A stretch of DNA of 46,184 nucleotides from Halobaculum saliterrae (GTDB taxonomy: Archaea > Halobacteriota > Halobacteria > Halobacteriales > Haloferacaceae): positions 1-46,184 of the forward strand of contig NZ_WUUS01000014.1 of assembly GCF_009831625.1 (NCBI RefSeq), given 5' to 3'. Within the stretch, counting starts at the first letter, position 1, and the number at the start of each line of letters is the position of its first letter. Positions 16,295 to 24,061 of the stretch are shown in pieces. A program made the translations under genes and the position numbers. The notes beneath the pieces are model-generated. The model did no database searches. It was not told the origin of the DNA and was given only the letters and a program-made list of their open reading frames with translations.

Positions 16295-18019
16295 ATGACT
16301 GATTGGAATTTGAGGGAGTCACTTCAAGAGTGGTCTCATAATCTAACTGTTCGATATACTGCTTTCATCGTCGCTACAGCTGCGGTGGTCGCGACGCTGA
16401 CTGCTCTCCTCAACCCGGCTGTTCAGACCGAGAATATCAGGGCGCTACTGACGACGTTAGCGACGGCAGAAGCCTCCGTTCTGGCAATCGTGTTCTCCGT
16501 GACAGTCGTCGCCCTACAACTCGTTGTGACGCGATATTCGGCCCGCCTCACCTCACTGTTCATCAAGGAGCCGTTGTTCCGTACGACGTTTGCGCTCTTC
16601 GTTGGCGCTATTGCGTTCAACCTGCTGGTCGTCTATCTGCTCCCGATACAGAACAGCCGCCTACTGAACGCAGCCGTCGGAATCGCGTTTGCGCTTGCTG
16701 CTGTCTCCACGTTTGCGCTCTACCAATTCATCCAGCTGATGATCCAGCGCAGCTCGCCCGACGATCTCATCTCGGTGTTGGTTGAGCGGGAACTCGCACC
16801 CGACGAATACCTTCCAGCAACCGCAACGGAATTCACCGAAATCGAGGTCCATCCGATTCGGCCACTGTACCGAACGATTGCTCGGGCGATCGAGCTGGGT
16901 GAATACCAAACCGCAGAACAGGGGATCGACGGACTTCGGACGGTTCTCACCCGGACGTTCGCGTACCTCGAGAGCGAGTACTCCGAGGAAGATGCCGCGC
17001 AGTATGCTTCGGCTGTTTCGACTGAGGTCCTCACGGAGTATGTTCCCTCGATCTTGGAGCAGGCATACACCCACGAGCAATACGACCTGGTTTCGGAGGC
17101 AGTCGACGATGTCGAGGCGGTCGCTCTCGACGGGCTCGACCGTGGCTTTACTGACGTCGCCGAGGACGCTGCTGAGGGACTTGGAGACGCGTTCGATGCG
17201 GCGCCCTTGACGTGGGAGGGGAATCGGCTTCGGAGCCCGGTGAAAGAGTCGCTGGTCGAACTTACGAAAGCCACAGCCAGCGATGCTGAGTATACGACGT
17301 TCATGTCGGTATCGCACCATCTGGATCATCAAATGGCTGTTCTGCTCCGACGGCGACCGGACGCGAACGTCACAGACCGGCTCGTCGGGGACTACTACAG
17401 CCGAGAGGTGGGCGAGATATTCGAAGTCCTCGTTGACCGGTACGGCGACGACGTGCAAGACCAAGATATCAATTGGATCTCTCCTACTGATGGTCGAAAG
17501 TGGACGCTCCCTGATGAGGCGGAGCCACTGCGACACGTCTGGCGCGAGTATGTCAGCTTTACGCAGACCGTTCTCCGATATCGCGTCTCGGAGGAAGAGT
17601 ACCCGTTTGTCGAGGGGTCAATCGACGATGGCTGGAAGCGAATCACCGAATCTGCTGCCGATGCTGGGATAGATGGCCTGGCAACGCTGTGCTGTAGTAC
17701 GACGATCCAACTTGCCTATCGTGTTGATCAGCTTGAGGACGGCCGTCTCGGGATGTGGACGAACAACCTTGGGCTCCTAAGGCGGGATTACGATCCGACA
17801 ATCGTTGACCGGGCATTTGCGCTCCTCAAAGCGGGTGAGCAGCCGGAGGGACGCAACATCTCCGTTCGAACTTTTGATCCAACCTCAGATGATACAGACG
17901 AAGGATTCATCGAACGGGTTTTCGGAACTGAAGAGGAAGACACACCATTCGAGGAGTGGCTCGTTGAGTTCGAGGAAGACGTCCACGAACGAACGGAGTA
18001 CCTCCGGGAGCGAGAATGA
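16295..18019 (+). CDS. DUF2254-like membrane protein
   Basis: The 574-residue protein has four hydrophobic segments in the first 150 residues. The second carries ASVLAIVFSVTVVALQLVVTRYSARL, split around residues 58-85, close to the DUF2254 signature. The remaining 420 residues are soluble, acidic and helical, probably cytosolic. DUF2254 proteins are predicted integral membrane proteins of unknown role. A TATATGA box lies 15-20 bp upstream. It overlaps the next small gene by four bases (ATGA), so both are made together. Its place beside a defence block may mean a role in sensing or membrane damage, but that is speculation. Confidence 0.72.
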   Translation: MTDWNLRESLQEWSHNLTVRYTAFIVATAAVVATLTALLNPAVQTENIRALLTTLATAEASVLAIVFSVTVVALQLVVTRYSARLTSLFIKEPLFRTTFALFVGAIAFNLLVVYLLPIQNSRLLNAAVGIAFALAAVSTFALYQFIQLMIQRSSPDDLISVLVERELAPDEYLPATATEFTEIEVHPIRPLYRTIARAIELGEYQTAEQGIDGLRTVLTRTFAYLESEYSEEDAAQYASAVSTEVLTEYVPSILEQAYTHEQYDLVSEAVDDVEAVALDGLDRGFTDVAEDAAEGLGDAFDAAPLTWEGNRLRSPVKESLVELTKATASDAEYTTFMSVSHHLDHQMAVLLRRRPDANVTDRLVGDYYSREVGEIFEVLVDRYGDDVQDQDINWISPTDGRKWTLPDEAEPLRHVWREYVSFTQTVLRYRVSEEEYPFVEGSIDDGWKRITESAADAGIDGLATLCCSTTIQLAYRVDQLEDGRLGMWTNNLGLLRRDYDPTIVDRAFALLKAGEQPEGRNISVRTFDPTSDDTDEGFIERVFGTEEEDTPFEEWLVEFEEDVHERTEYLRERE

Positions 18020-18243
18020 CCGACCACCAGTTCGAGGAGGGTGACCGTGTGCGAATCGATATTCCTGATGAGACGGACCCGGACTATGACCGGCTCCACG
18101 GGCGGCACGGCGAAATCGTCGCTATCTTAGAGGACGACGCCGGCGCCGTCACGGGTGATGATCGTGACGCCGTGCTGTACCGTGTTCAGCTGGACGACGG
18201 GACAAAAACGGATGTTCGGTGGCGCGATCTTCGGCCACCCTGA
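18016..18243 (+). CDS. Small SH3-like protein
   Basis: This 75-residue protein begins MTDHQFEEGDRVRIDIPDE and contains GRHGEIVAIL and VLYRVQLDDGTKTDVRWRDLRPP, the strand pattern of a KOW/SH3-like barrel as in ribosomal protein L21e relatives. It overlaps the membrane protein gene by ATGA, which implies translational coupling. The family occurs widely in haloarchaea; its function here is unknown. Confidence 0.72.
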   Translation: MTDHQFEEGDRVRIDIPDETDPDYDRLHGRHGEIVAILEDDAGAVTGDDRDAVLYRVQLDDGTKTDVRWRDLRPP

Positions 18244-18295
18244 GGTATCGTTTCACGTTATTATCCAAGCGGTGGTTGTATTTGGACAACACACT

Positions 18296-18340
18296 CTTAC
18301 CAAACTTTGCGTCTACAATACACTGCTACTGTTTGGTAAG
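18296..18340. promoter_or_regulatory. Inverted repeat CTTACCAAACT / TGTTTGGTAAG (copy d)
   Basis: Half-sites at 18296-18306 and 18330-18340 lie 23 bp apart, 75 bp upstream of the TTTATG box of the histone-fold gene at 18444. This is the best match between two half-sites of the family: ten of eleven positions pair. Confidence 0.6.
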
Positions 18341-18443
18341 ATTTTGTCGGACCGCCCCAAATTACCAGCTATATCGACGACTCGCAGTCGAGAGCCGCGA
18401 TCGAATATCTACGTTTATGTGAGAGATGGCTGAACTGGGCCGT

Positions 18444-18611
18444 ATGGCAGACCTGATTGTCAAATCGGCCGTGAAGAAAGCACTCGACGACAACAACGTC
18501 TCCGCAGACTTCTACGAGGTGCTGGACGACGAAGTCGCCGAACTGCTCGACGACGCCGCACGACGGGCTGAGGCGAACGACCGGAAGACGGTCCAGCCGC
18601 GCGATCTGTAG
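18444..18611 (+). CDS. DUF1931 histone-fold protein
   Basis: The 55-residue protein MADLIVKSAVKKALDDNNVS... ends RRAEANDRKTVQPRDL, the typical sequence of the short haloarchaeal DUF1931 family with a histone-like (NFYB/HAP5) fold. The ATG at 18444 is preferred over 18426 because the family starts with MADLIVK and because a TTTATG box about 27 bp upstream of 18444 fits a leaderless transcript. It probably binds DNA or pairs with similar subunits. The operator-like inverted repeat upstream suggests regulated expression. Confidence 0.82.
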   Translation: MADLIVKSAVKKALDDNNVSADFYEVLDDEVAELLDDAARRAEANDRKTVQPRDL

Positions 18612-18637
18612 GCAGGTACTACTACTCCGCGATAGAG

Positions 18638-18880
18638 CTAGGGGTCTGGGTCAGTGACTCGGAGAGCCCCATCAACTTCATAGAACCAGCCGGAATCGAG
18701 TAGCCGTTCGACAGCATACTCCGCATCGGCAGGCTCGGATGGGAACGTATCGTGAGCTAACAGTCGATCATATGCCTGCTCCTGCGAGAGCCCACCTTCT
18801 CCGTCCTCTATCTCGGGGACGAGGATCTCGTAAGCGTCTTCGATCCAGTCTGGGAGTGAGCGCGGTTCATTTGTCCACAT
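18638..18880 (-). CDS. Hypothetical small acidic protein (wHTH-like)
   Basis: This 80-residue protein begins MWTNEPRSLPDWIEDAYEIL and has a pattern of three helices and a hairpin (QAYDRLLAHDTFPSEPADAEYAVERLLDSGWFYEVDGALRVT) that resembles a small winged helix. It is the last gene of a leftward run from 21255 to 18638. Function unknown. Confidence 0.6.
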   Translation of the reverse strand: MWTNEPRSLPDWIEDAYEILVPEIEDGEGGLSQEQAYDRLLAHDTFPSEPADAEYAVERLLDSGWFYEVDGALRVTDPDP

Positions 18881-18974
18881 TTCCCATCAAGCTCGGTTAT
18901 TCCGTGTCTGGTGGTTCGTGCTGAATCCAATTAAGTAGTCTTCCTCTGTGCATCCGTGCCGGCGTGGCGGTTCG

Positions 18975-19739
18975 TTACTCCGGCGCCGTCGCAAGCCGCG
19001 ACTGTAGGTGTTCGTACGGTGGCTCCATGTCGAGTCGATCGAAGAATGCATCGGCGAACTCCAGGCTCGTCGTTACGCCCCATGCTGCACACCCGTGACT
19101 CAAACACTGATTCGGAAAGAACGGTCCGGTCATCAGCGGGTTTCGATCGAAACCCTTGGTCTGGAGTCCACGAGCAACGCTAGTTGGCGGGTTCGCCAGC
19201 TGAGGATGTGCCTGAACGGAGTCCGGTTCGTGGTGCAGCAGGTAGTTTCGGAGCTGTTTGAGAAGATACGCGTCCTGGTACGGTTGGGCTCCCGTATCGA
19301 ATCGTTGCGAGCCATCGAGGTCCAGCGCTAATTGGAACTTCTCAATCGGGGACAGCCCATTGAGAAAGTCGTCGACATGGGCATCGAGGACTTGGACTTT
19401 CCGGCAGAACGCTGGGTCCAACTCCTCGACGCGCTGGCCGTCGTCACAGATATCAGTAAACAGCTCGAGCACCGTCGATTCCAGAAAGGACACGGAACTA
19501 ATGAGCGACGTGATGACGTGTGACTGGTGGGTTGTCCAGACCTCGTCGCGTTCCTCTGGCTGGTCAGGGAGGTCGTCTGTATGTTCTGCTTCGAGTTTCC
19601 CTGCCTCTCGTGCGAGATAGGCTGCTGAGAGGATGTGATTATGTGAAAAGTACGACCGGAGATTGATTTCTATTGAGTCATCAACGCCGATAGATTCGGT
19701 GAGTTCGATCGAGTGGTTGGTACCGTTATCCTCAGCCAT
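18975..19739 (-). CDS. HEPN-like protein with RxxxxH motif
   Basis: The 254-residue mostly helical protein contains AYLLKQLRNYLLHHEPDS with R164-N-x3-H169, the RxxxxH signature of HEPN RNases. The preceding helices (SSVSFLESTVLELFTDI) fit the four-helix bundle. HEPN domains are metal-independent RNases common in toxin and defence systems. No MNT-type nucleotidyltransferase antitoxin is adjacent, so the partner is not obvious. It may act with the zinc-ribbon protein just upstream at 19821-20216. Confidence 0.62.
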   Translation of the reverse strand: MAEDNGTNHSIELTESIGVDDSIEINLRSYFSHNHILSAAYLAREAGKLEAEHTDDLPDQPEERDEVWTTHQSHVITSLISSVSFLESTVLELFTDICDDGQRVEELDPAFCRKVQVLDAHVDDFLNGLSPIEKFQLALDLDGSQRFDTGAQPYQDAYLLKQLRNYLLHHEPDSVQAHPQLANPPTSVARGLQTKGFDRNPLMTGPFFPNQCLSHGCAAWGVTTSLEFADAFFDRLDMEPPYEHLQSRLATAPE

Positions 19740-19820
19740 TTCTACCGCTCAGTTCGTCGCTGGGTGCCTTGAAACTACGTCGCGAGAGAACCGGAGAACT
19801 GTCTTACTCAGCGACCTGGT

Positions 19821-20216
19821 CTACTCGTCGCTGACGCGCGTCGGAATTTCATTCGCAGTGAACCGGGCGTTCGCAGTCCCACAGTTCGGACAGTCCTCGA
19901 GATACGCACACACCTGAATCGAGGCGGCTAATACCCGGTGAGCGCCGCAGATCGAACACTCGAACGTCGTGACGTACTGCACTGGCTCTGCGGATGTCCC
20001 TGTGCCCGTATTTTCAGCTTCCGAATCGCCTGTCGTCACACGAACTTCCAACGTGTTCCCCGACTCTTGCAGTCCATCGTCGAGCAGCGCTGCAAGGTGA
20101 TACAGCGATTCACTGACTGGTGAGCCGTGCTCACCGGTGTGGTGTTCGTCAACGAGCCAGTCACGAACGGTCGCGGCGGCTGTCCGATCGATCTTGAACG
20201 GCTGGGTAGTGTCCAT
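19821..20216 (-). CDS. Zinc-ribbon protein
   Basis: With the ATG at 20216 (MDTTQPFKIDRTAAATVRDW) the protein has 131 residues. The first 60 are helical. The C-terminal part holds FECSICGAHRVLAA and YLEDCPNCGTAN, two CxxC knuckles about 24 residues apart that should bind zinc. An upstream start at 20246 is possible but adds a Gly-rich stretch. It is the gene before the HEPN protein on the same strand. Confidence 0.68.
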   Translation of the reverse strand: MDTTQPFKIDRTAAATVRDWLVDEHHTGEHGSPVSESLYHLAALLDDGLQESGNTLEVRVTTGDSEAENTGTGTSAEPVQYVTTFECSICGAHRVLAASIQVCAYLEDCPNCGTANARFTANEIPTRVSDE

Positions 20217-20293
20217 CGTCGTTCGACCTCCACCCCCCGTGGGCACGACAAACCTACCGAGTCAAGTATGGGGTACGGGAGGATCAGTAGCAC

Positions 20294-20617
20294 TCACTCG
20301 AATTTCGTTCGGCGATTCCCACCCTTGTCGACGATCCAGCCGTAGAAGTTTGCTCCCGTCTGGCCGGCACTCCGCCTGAACGCGGTATGTTGGTCATGAT
20401 CGTCGTCTGGATCCGTTTCGATCTCGACGATCCGCGTCCCGCCACGCTTTGTGGCATACACGTCCGGACGATGGCCGTTGATTGCCGGTGGCGTTCCGAA
20501 CCCATGATCTGAGATGTGATCGGCTTTGATATCCCATCCTTCTCGGTCGAGTTCCCGAGCTTCTGCCAGTACACCTTTGTCGTGAGCCTTCTGCTCTTCT
20601 CGGCTTCGGTGAGCCAT
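20294..20617 (-). CDS. Small PD-(D/E)XK-like nuclease-fold protein
   Basis: The 107-residue protein contains GHRPDVYATKRGGTRIVEIET with D52 and E65-I-E67, a variant of the PD...ExK core in which the lysine is replaced by glutamate, then a Q/A helix (FRRSAGQTGANFYGWIV). The N-terminal segment is charged and helical. It may be a nuclease or an inactive DNA-binding relative. Directly downstream of the SinR/Cas2-like gene (12 bp gap), so the two are probably expressed together. Confidence 0.6.
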   Translation of the reverse strand: MAHRSREEQKAHDKGVLAEARELDREGWDIKADHISDHGFGTPPAINGHRPDVYATKRGGTRIVEIETDPDDDHDQHTAFRRSAGQTGANFYGWIVDKGGNRRTKFE

Positions 20618-20629
20618 GCTAATCGTTTT

Positions 20630-20911
20630 TCAAAGATTGTCTTTTAACCACTCTACTGTGTCGTCGCTGAATGTTGTTGCCCAGCGGCCACTCCCTGAGT
20701 CGGGCATCTTCGTGACCAATAATTGGTCATCGCTATCAATATGATCTTGTAGATTATCTCGAACATCTGAGGCACTGCTGGTACTCGTTGATACGAACCA
20801 GCTCGATTCTAATATGTGGGACCACCCTGAGTAGTCCTTGATAGCTTGATATAATTCCTCATAGTCTTTGACGTCCTTGAGGTCATAGCTGATCAAAAAT
20901 ACCGACGACAT
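20630..20911 (-). CDS. SinR/Cas2-like ferredoxin-fold protein
   Basis: The 93-residue protein starts MSSVFLISYDLKDVKDYEEL and continues with WSHILESSWFVSTST, VRDNLQDHIDSDDQLLVTKM, the pattern of the stand-alone SinR family, which shares the Cas2/VapD ferredoxin-like fold. Cas2 relatives are dimeric and sometimes cleave RNA or DNA. No cas1, cas genes or repeat array are present, so this is not a CRISPR component. It is two bases from the start side of the split zinc-ribbon gene and lies in a compact leftward operon. Confidence 0.75.
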   Translation of the reverse strand: MSSVFLISYDLKDVKDYEELYQAIKDYSGWSHILESSWFVSTSTSSASDVRDNLQDHIDSDDQLLVTKMPDSGSGRWATTFSDDTVEWLKDNL

Positions 20912-20913
20912 GG

Positions 20914-21255
20914 CTACTGATTGTCCGTATCGGACCCGAGCGCATCACCGTGATAGCCACATTCCGGGCACTCAAGAACGACACGACGTTTCTCTTGTCG
21001 CTCCTTCGTGATTGATCCGCCAACGAGTGCGCCGAGGGTCCCACCGATGACGGTACCGGCCGGCCCGGCAATCGATCCGACAGCTGCACCGCCGGCTGCA
21101 CCGGTGGTTGTGCCGGCGAACGTGGCGCCGGTTGCGTTCTCTACCTCTTCGGGAGCGAGGATCGTTGCAACGGTCGCGTACGGCGAGTCGCACGCTGGGC
21201 AAGGGAGGTCGTTGATGTCGATACTGAGGTCGTCTGTGGGTGGCGTACTCGTCAT
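20914..21255 (-). CDS. Zinc ribbon split by a glycine-zipper segment
   Basis: This 113-residue protein has CPAC near residue 19, then about 50 residues of small hydrophobic and Gly-rich sequence (TGATFAGTTTGAAGGAAVG, then IAGPAGTVIGGTLGALVGG) and then CPECGYHGDAL near 95. The two cysteine pairs can form one zinc ribbon with a glycine-zipper hairpin inserted between them, which could enter a membrane or oligomerise. This is the first gene of the leftward run. Function unknown. Confidence 0.65.
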   Translation of the reverse strand: MTSTPPTDDLSIDINDLPCPACDSPYATVATILAPEEVENATGATFAGTTTGAAGGAAVGSIAGPAGTVIGGTLGALVGGSITKERQEKRRVVLECPECGYHGDALGSDTDNQ

Positions 21256-21744
21256 TGTGTTTTTCTACGCCGGTTTAGGCCCGCTGGCGCAGGGGCCGTC
21301 ACGCACTGGTCGAGACTCCAAGCGGTTTTCACCATTTGGTCTCGATATGGTGCGAGCGTAGATTCCCGGGGTCCGCCCTGCCGCCTTACAGCGGTGGATG
21401 CAGGCGGATGCAACAGTCACGGTGGGTGATTTCAACCCATTAGAGACACTTGTCTGGCGACATAAAAACTCTCGCTCAGCGGGGTGAAAGTGGAACTACA
21501 GACAGGGCTACGGCTACTGGAGATTCTGGAAGATGGGACCAAACAAGTGTCCCACCGTGGCTGTTGCATCCCGTCCTCGGAATCATACGCGATTAAATCC
21601 ATCGACACATGGCTGTCTGTATTCGTATGAAGAGAGGTTGTGGCTGCGCGCGCAGCGACCGCAGGGAGCGAGCACGGAGCGGTGGGTGGGGCGGCGGGGC
21701 GTCCACGGGCGGTGGTCGCCACTAAAAACGGGGGAGCGCCCCGC
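21256..21744. other. Intergenic stretch with a long inverted repeat
   Basis: No convincing gene lies between the zinc-ribbon start and the TFB stop. The main content is the inverted-repeat element at 21406-21571 described separately. The open frames here have poor composition. Confidence 0.6.
21406..21571. repeat. 166-bp element with 33-nt imperfect terminal inverted arms
   Basis: The right arm 21539-21571 pairs with 21406-21426 (20 of 21 positions) and with 21446-21457 (11 of 12). The left arm has a 19-nt insertion at 21427-21445 that forms its own small hairpin (GGGT and ACCC). The centre is about 80 nt. This may be a MITE-like element without a transposase, or a long structured RNA. I see no target-site duplication and no related copy in the window. 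Confidence 0.6.
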
Positions 21745-22824
21745 TCAGCGGAGGGTGTCCCGTTCTTCCTCGAGGCCGACACCCGGGTCGTCGGTGCCGT
21801 GTTCGGCTTCGTAGGCGTCGACGAGCTCCCGACTGTACCGCGCGATCCGGTTCCGGGACGTCGGCACGATCGTGCTCGCCGCCGCGGCGACCTGTTCCTG
21901 GGTGAGGTACTTGCGCGAGAGCAGCCGATCCGCCGCGTACAGCGCCGACGCCGCGACGGTGCACCGTGGCGTCCCCGGCCCGACCGGCACCTGGTCGCCG
22001 AGTTTCATCAGGTGTTGGGCCAGCCGCCACGTCTGGATCGCTCGCGCTCCGGGGATCGCGTCATCATCGAGCGCGTCGACAACCTGCATCACGGCGTTGG
22101 GCCTGATGAGCGGCACGTCGAACCCGCATTCACACCGGATCTTCCGTGCCGCAGCGCACACCCGCTCGTGGGGCGCTTTGGTGTGCGTCGCGACTGCGAT
22201 ATCGATCTCGTCTCGGTCGACCGATGAGGCCCGTGCGGCCAAGAGGACGGCGCCGCCGGCGAGTGCCTCCCAGGCCATCCGCCCGCCCGGCAGCCGCGCT
22301 TCCGAGGCGCTCCGGAGATGACGGGCCGCCTGCTTGATGACGTGGTCCGGCAGGCCCAGGTTACCGCCGATCATCTCGACATCCCGCAGCCCCTCGTTGA
22401 GCCGCTTCGTTCGCTTGCGCTTCTCGCCGAACTGCATCCGCTTGTGCCACTTCCGGAGGCGCTGGACCTTCTCCCACTGCTCGTTGCTCAGGGGATTACC
22501 CCGACCGTCGGTGTTCCGCCCGATCTTTGTGTGCAGGCCCTTGTCCGTCCGCAGTGGATCCACCGTCTCGATGCTCTGGTCAGCGTCCCCGACTAGGCCC
22601 AGGTCGTTCAGCGTCGGGCTCAGGTCCACCCATTCGTCGGCGACGATCAGCCCGCAGTCCGTGCAGAACGACTGCTCGTCTTCGGTGATCACCTGGCCCT
22701 CACACTCCGGACAGGCCGACCGCCCCGACGGTTCGTGTTCGACCGTCGGCTCGTGACCGCGTTCCTCGGTGGTCGTACTCTGTACGTCCGAAACCGTCTT
22801 TTCGCTCGCGTTGTTACTCGTCAT
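21745..22824 (-). CDS. tfb: Transcription factor B (TFB, TFIIB homologue)
   Basis: The 359-residue protein has an N-terminal zinc ribbon (C38PEC41 and C54TDC57), a B-reader/linker region (LHTKIGRNTDGRGNPLS) and two cyclin-like repeats (about 160-250 and 255-345). It recruits RNA polymerase to TBP-bound promoters. The start at 22824 (MTSNNASEKTVS) is the first ATG with coding character; the open frame before it is GC-rich non-coding DNA. Together with the TBP at 14946 the plasmid encodes both general factors for promoter choice. Haloarchaeal genomes carry several TFBs, and plasmid-borne ones are known. The C-terminus is acidic. Confidence 0.94.
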   Translation of the reverse strand: MTSNNASEKTVSDVQSTTTEERGHEPTVEHEPSGRSACPECEGQVITEDEQSFCTDCGLIVADEWVDLSPTLNDLGLVGDADQSIETVDPLRTDKGLHTKIGRNTDGRGNPLSNEQWEKVQRLRKWHKRMQFGEKRKRTKRLNEGLRDVEMIGGNLGLPDHVIKQAARHLRSASEARLPGGRMAWEALAGGAVLLAARASSVDRDEIDIAVATHTKAPHERVCAAARKIRCECGFDVPLIRPNAVMQVVDALDDDAIPGARAIQTWRLAQHLMKLGDQVPVGPGTPRCTVAASALYAADRLLSRKYLTQEQVAAAASTIVPTSRNRIARYSRELVDAYEAEHGTDDPGVGLEEERDTLR

Positions 22825-23432
22825 TGCAGTATCCCGAAGGCGCTCACCACAGCGCCCGACTCCCCGTGTTCCAGCACGGGGTTTCCTCGACGTCACGACC
22901 GACAGAGCCGTCTGCGCGCTCTCGCTCGCGCCTTCGCGAGCGCCCTCCTGGGCGCGAGCGAGAGCGCGCCCGCACGGAGAGACACAACCAGCGCCGCGCG
23001 CCGACCCGCCCGGAGCGAGCGGCCAGCGCATTCCCCGTTCGCCGCGACGCAACTACGTCCGTCGCGGTCGGCGAAGCCGAGGTCCGCAGGACCCGAACGG
23101 GTGAAGCGCTGGCGTCGAGGGCACATTCACTTTAGCCCGGCAGTCCGCCCGCTACTGCAGGCAGACCGCCCGGAATGGTCGGTCGCGAGCGACGCGGAGG
23201 GCGGCAGCGGCGAGCGGCGCGGGCCGTTCGGGACACACCGGACAGCCGATGTCGTCGATGAGGAAGCAGACCACTACCTGGCGGACTCAGAAAGGGCGAG
23301 GCCGCCTCGGTCGTCCCCCGATCCCGCAAGCACCGCAGGAACGAGGCGCGCAGCGGTGGTCGCGGGATGCCGAGCGGCCGAGGGCTTTCGACGATGATGC
23401 TTTACAATTACAGGCTGGTTATCGGCACCCGA
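22825..23432. other. GC-rich hairpin island upstream of TFB
   Basis: About 600 bp without a credible gene. Base composition rises well above the neighbours between about 22880 and 23300. Perfect hairpins are CCCCGTG / CACGGGG (22862-22881) and 19-nt arms at 22914-22932 and 22951-22969. An imperfect one pairs TTCGCC...CGACG with CGTCGC...GGCGAA at about 23038-23077, and GGTCC gca GGACC follows at about 23082-23094. It could be a structured leader of the TFB transcript or the trace of a lost mobile element. Confidence 0.55.
22914..22969. repeat. Perfect 19-bp inverted repeat
   Basis: Arms at 22914-22932 (beginning GCGCGCTCTCGC) and 22951-22969 are perfect reverse complements with an 18-nt loop. 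It lies about 90 bp upstream of the TFB start on the minus strand, so it would be transcribed if the TFB mRNA has a long leader. Confidence 0.75.
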
Positions 23433-23954
23433 ATGTCTGGCTTCTATGATGCGATTATGTCGCGGGCCGCGGACAGTGAGTACATCGACCCCGAACACGT
23501 CTGGCCGCTCGGGATTGGCTCCATCGTCGTCATCGTTGCGCTCGTCGATGTCCGGGCCCTGGACCAACTTCTGGCGTCGCTTGACGGATTCACGCAGCTA
23601 CGACAGTTGCTGGTGATGGCACTGAAGGGGGTTGCCGCCGGGATGATTACGCACTTCGCCTACAGTACGAGCGACATCTCGTTTCGAAGCCGGCAGACAC
23701 TCCAGAGCAAAGAACAGGCGCTCCTGATCATTCTCGGCGTCGGTGTCGGCGCCGGCCTCCTGATTGACGTCGTCATTCCCCAGCTGGTGGAGCCCTTCCC
23801 GTTCGTCGTTGTCCAGACTACCGGCCTCCTGCTCGTAGTCGGTATGTGGTACCTGCATCTGCTGATCGAGAATTGGAAGCTGTCGAACGAGTGGCCCCAC
23901 GTACTGAGTGGCCTACTCATTGCCTTCGGCCCCTATGTCTCATACCTGTTGTAG
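23433..23954 (+). CDS. Multi-pass membrane protein
   Basis: With the ATG at 23433 (MSGFYDAIMSRAADSEYIDP) the protein has 173 residues and about four to five hydrophobic segments: around 26-42, 58-75, 95-115, 120-142 and 155-172. A TTTACAA box about 30 bp upstream fits a leaderless start. No known family is recognised. Confidence 0.68.
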   Translation: MSGFYDAIMSRAADSEYIDPEHVWPLGIGSIVVIVALVDVRALDQLLASLDGFTQLRQLLVMALKGVAAGMITHFAYSTSDISFRSRQTLQSKEQALLIILGVGVGAGLLIDVVIPQLVEPFPFVVVQTTGLLLVVGMWYLHLLIENWKLSNEWPHVLSGLLIAFGPYVSYLL

Positions 23955-24061
23955 GACAGAAACGGGAGATATTGCGGTAGGTGGCCGTGTTCGGAGACTA
24001 TAGGAATTACTACAGGCTTCGCTAAACCAACGCCACCGTCGATACAGTCGCAAGAAACAGG

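Noticed and set aside
20630-20911. Cas2-like protein as a sign of CRISPR
   Set aside because: No cas1, other cas genes or repeat-spacer array is present. The sequence fits the stand-alone SinR family.
22735-23397. 220-codon open frame through the GC-rich island
   Set aside because: The product is almost all Arg, Ala, Pro and Ser and crosses several perfect hairpins. It is typical of random GC-rich sequence.
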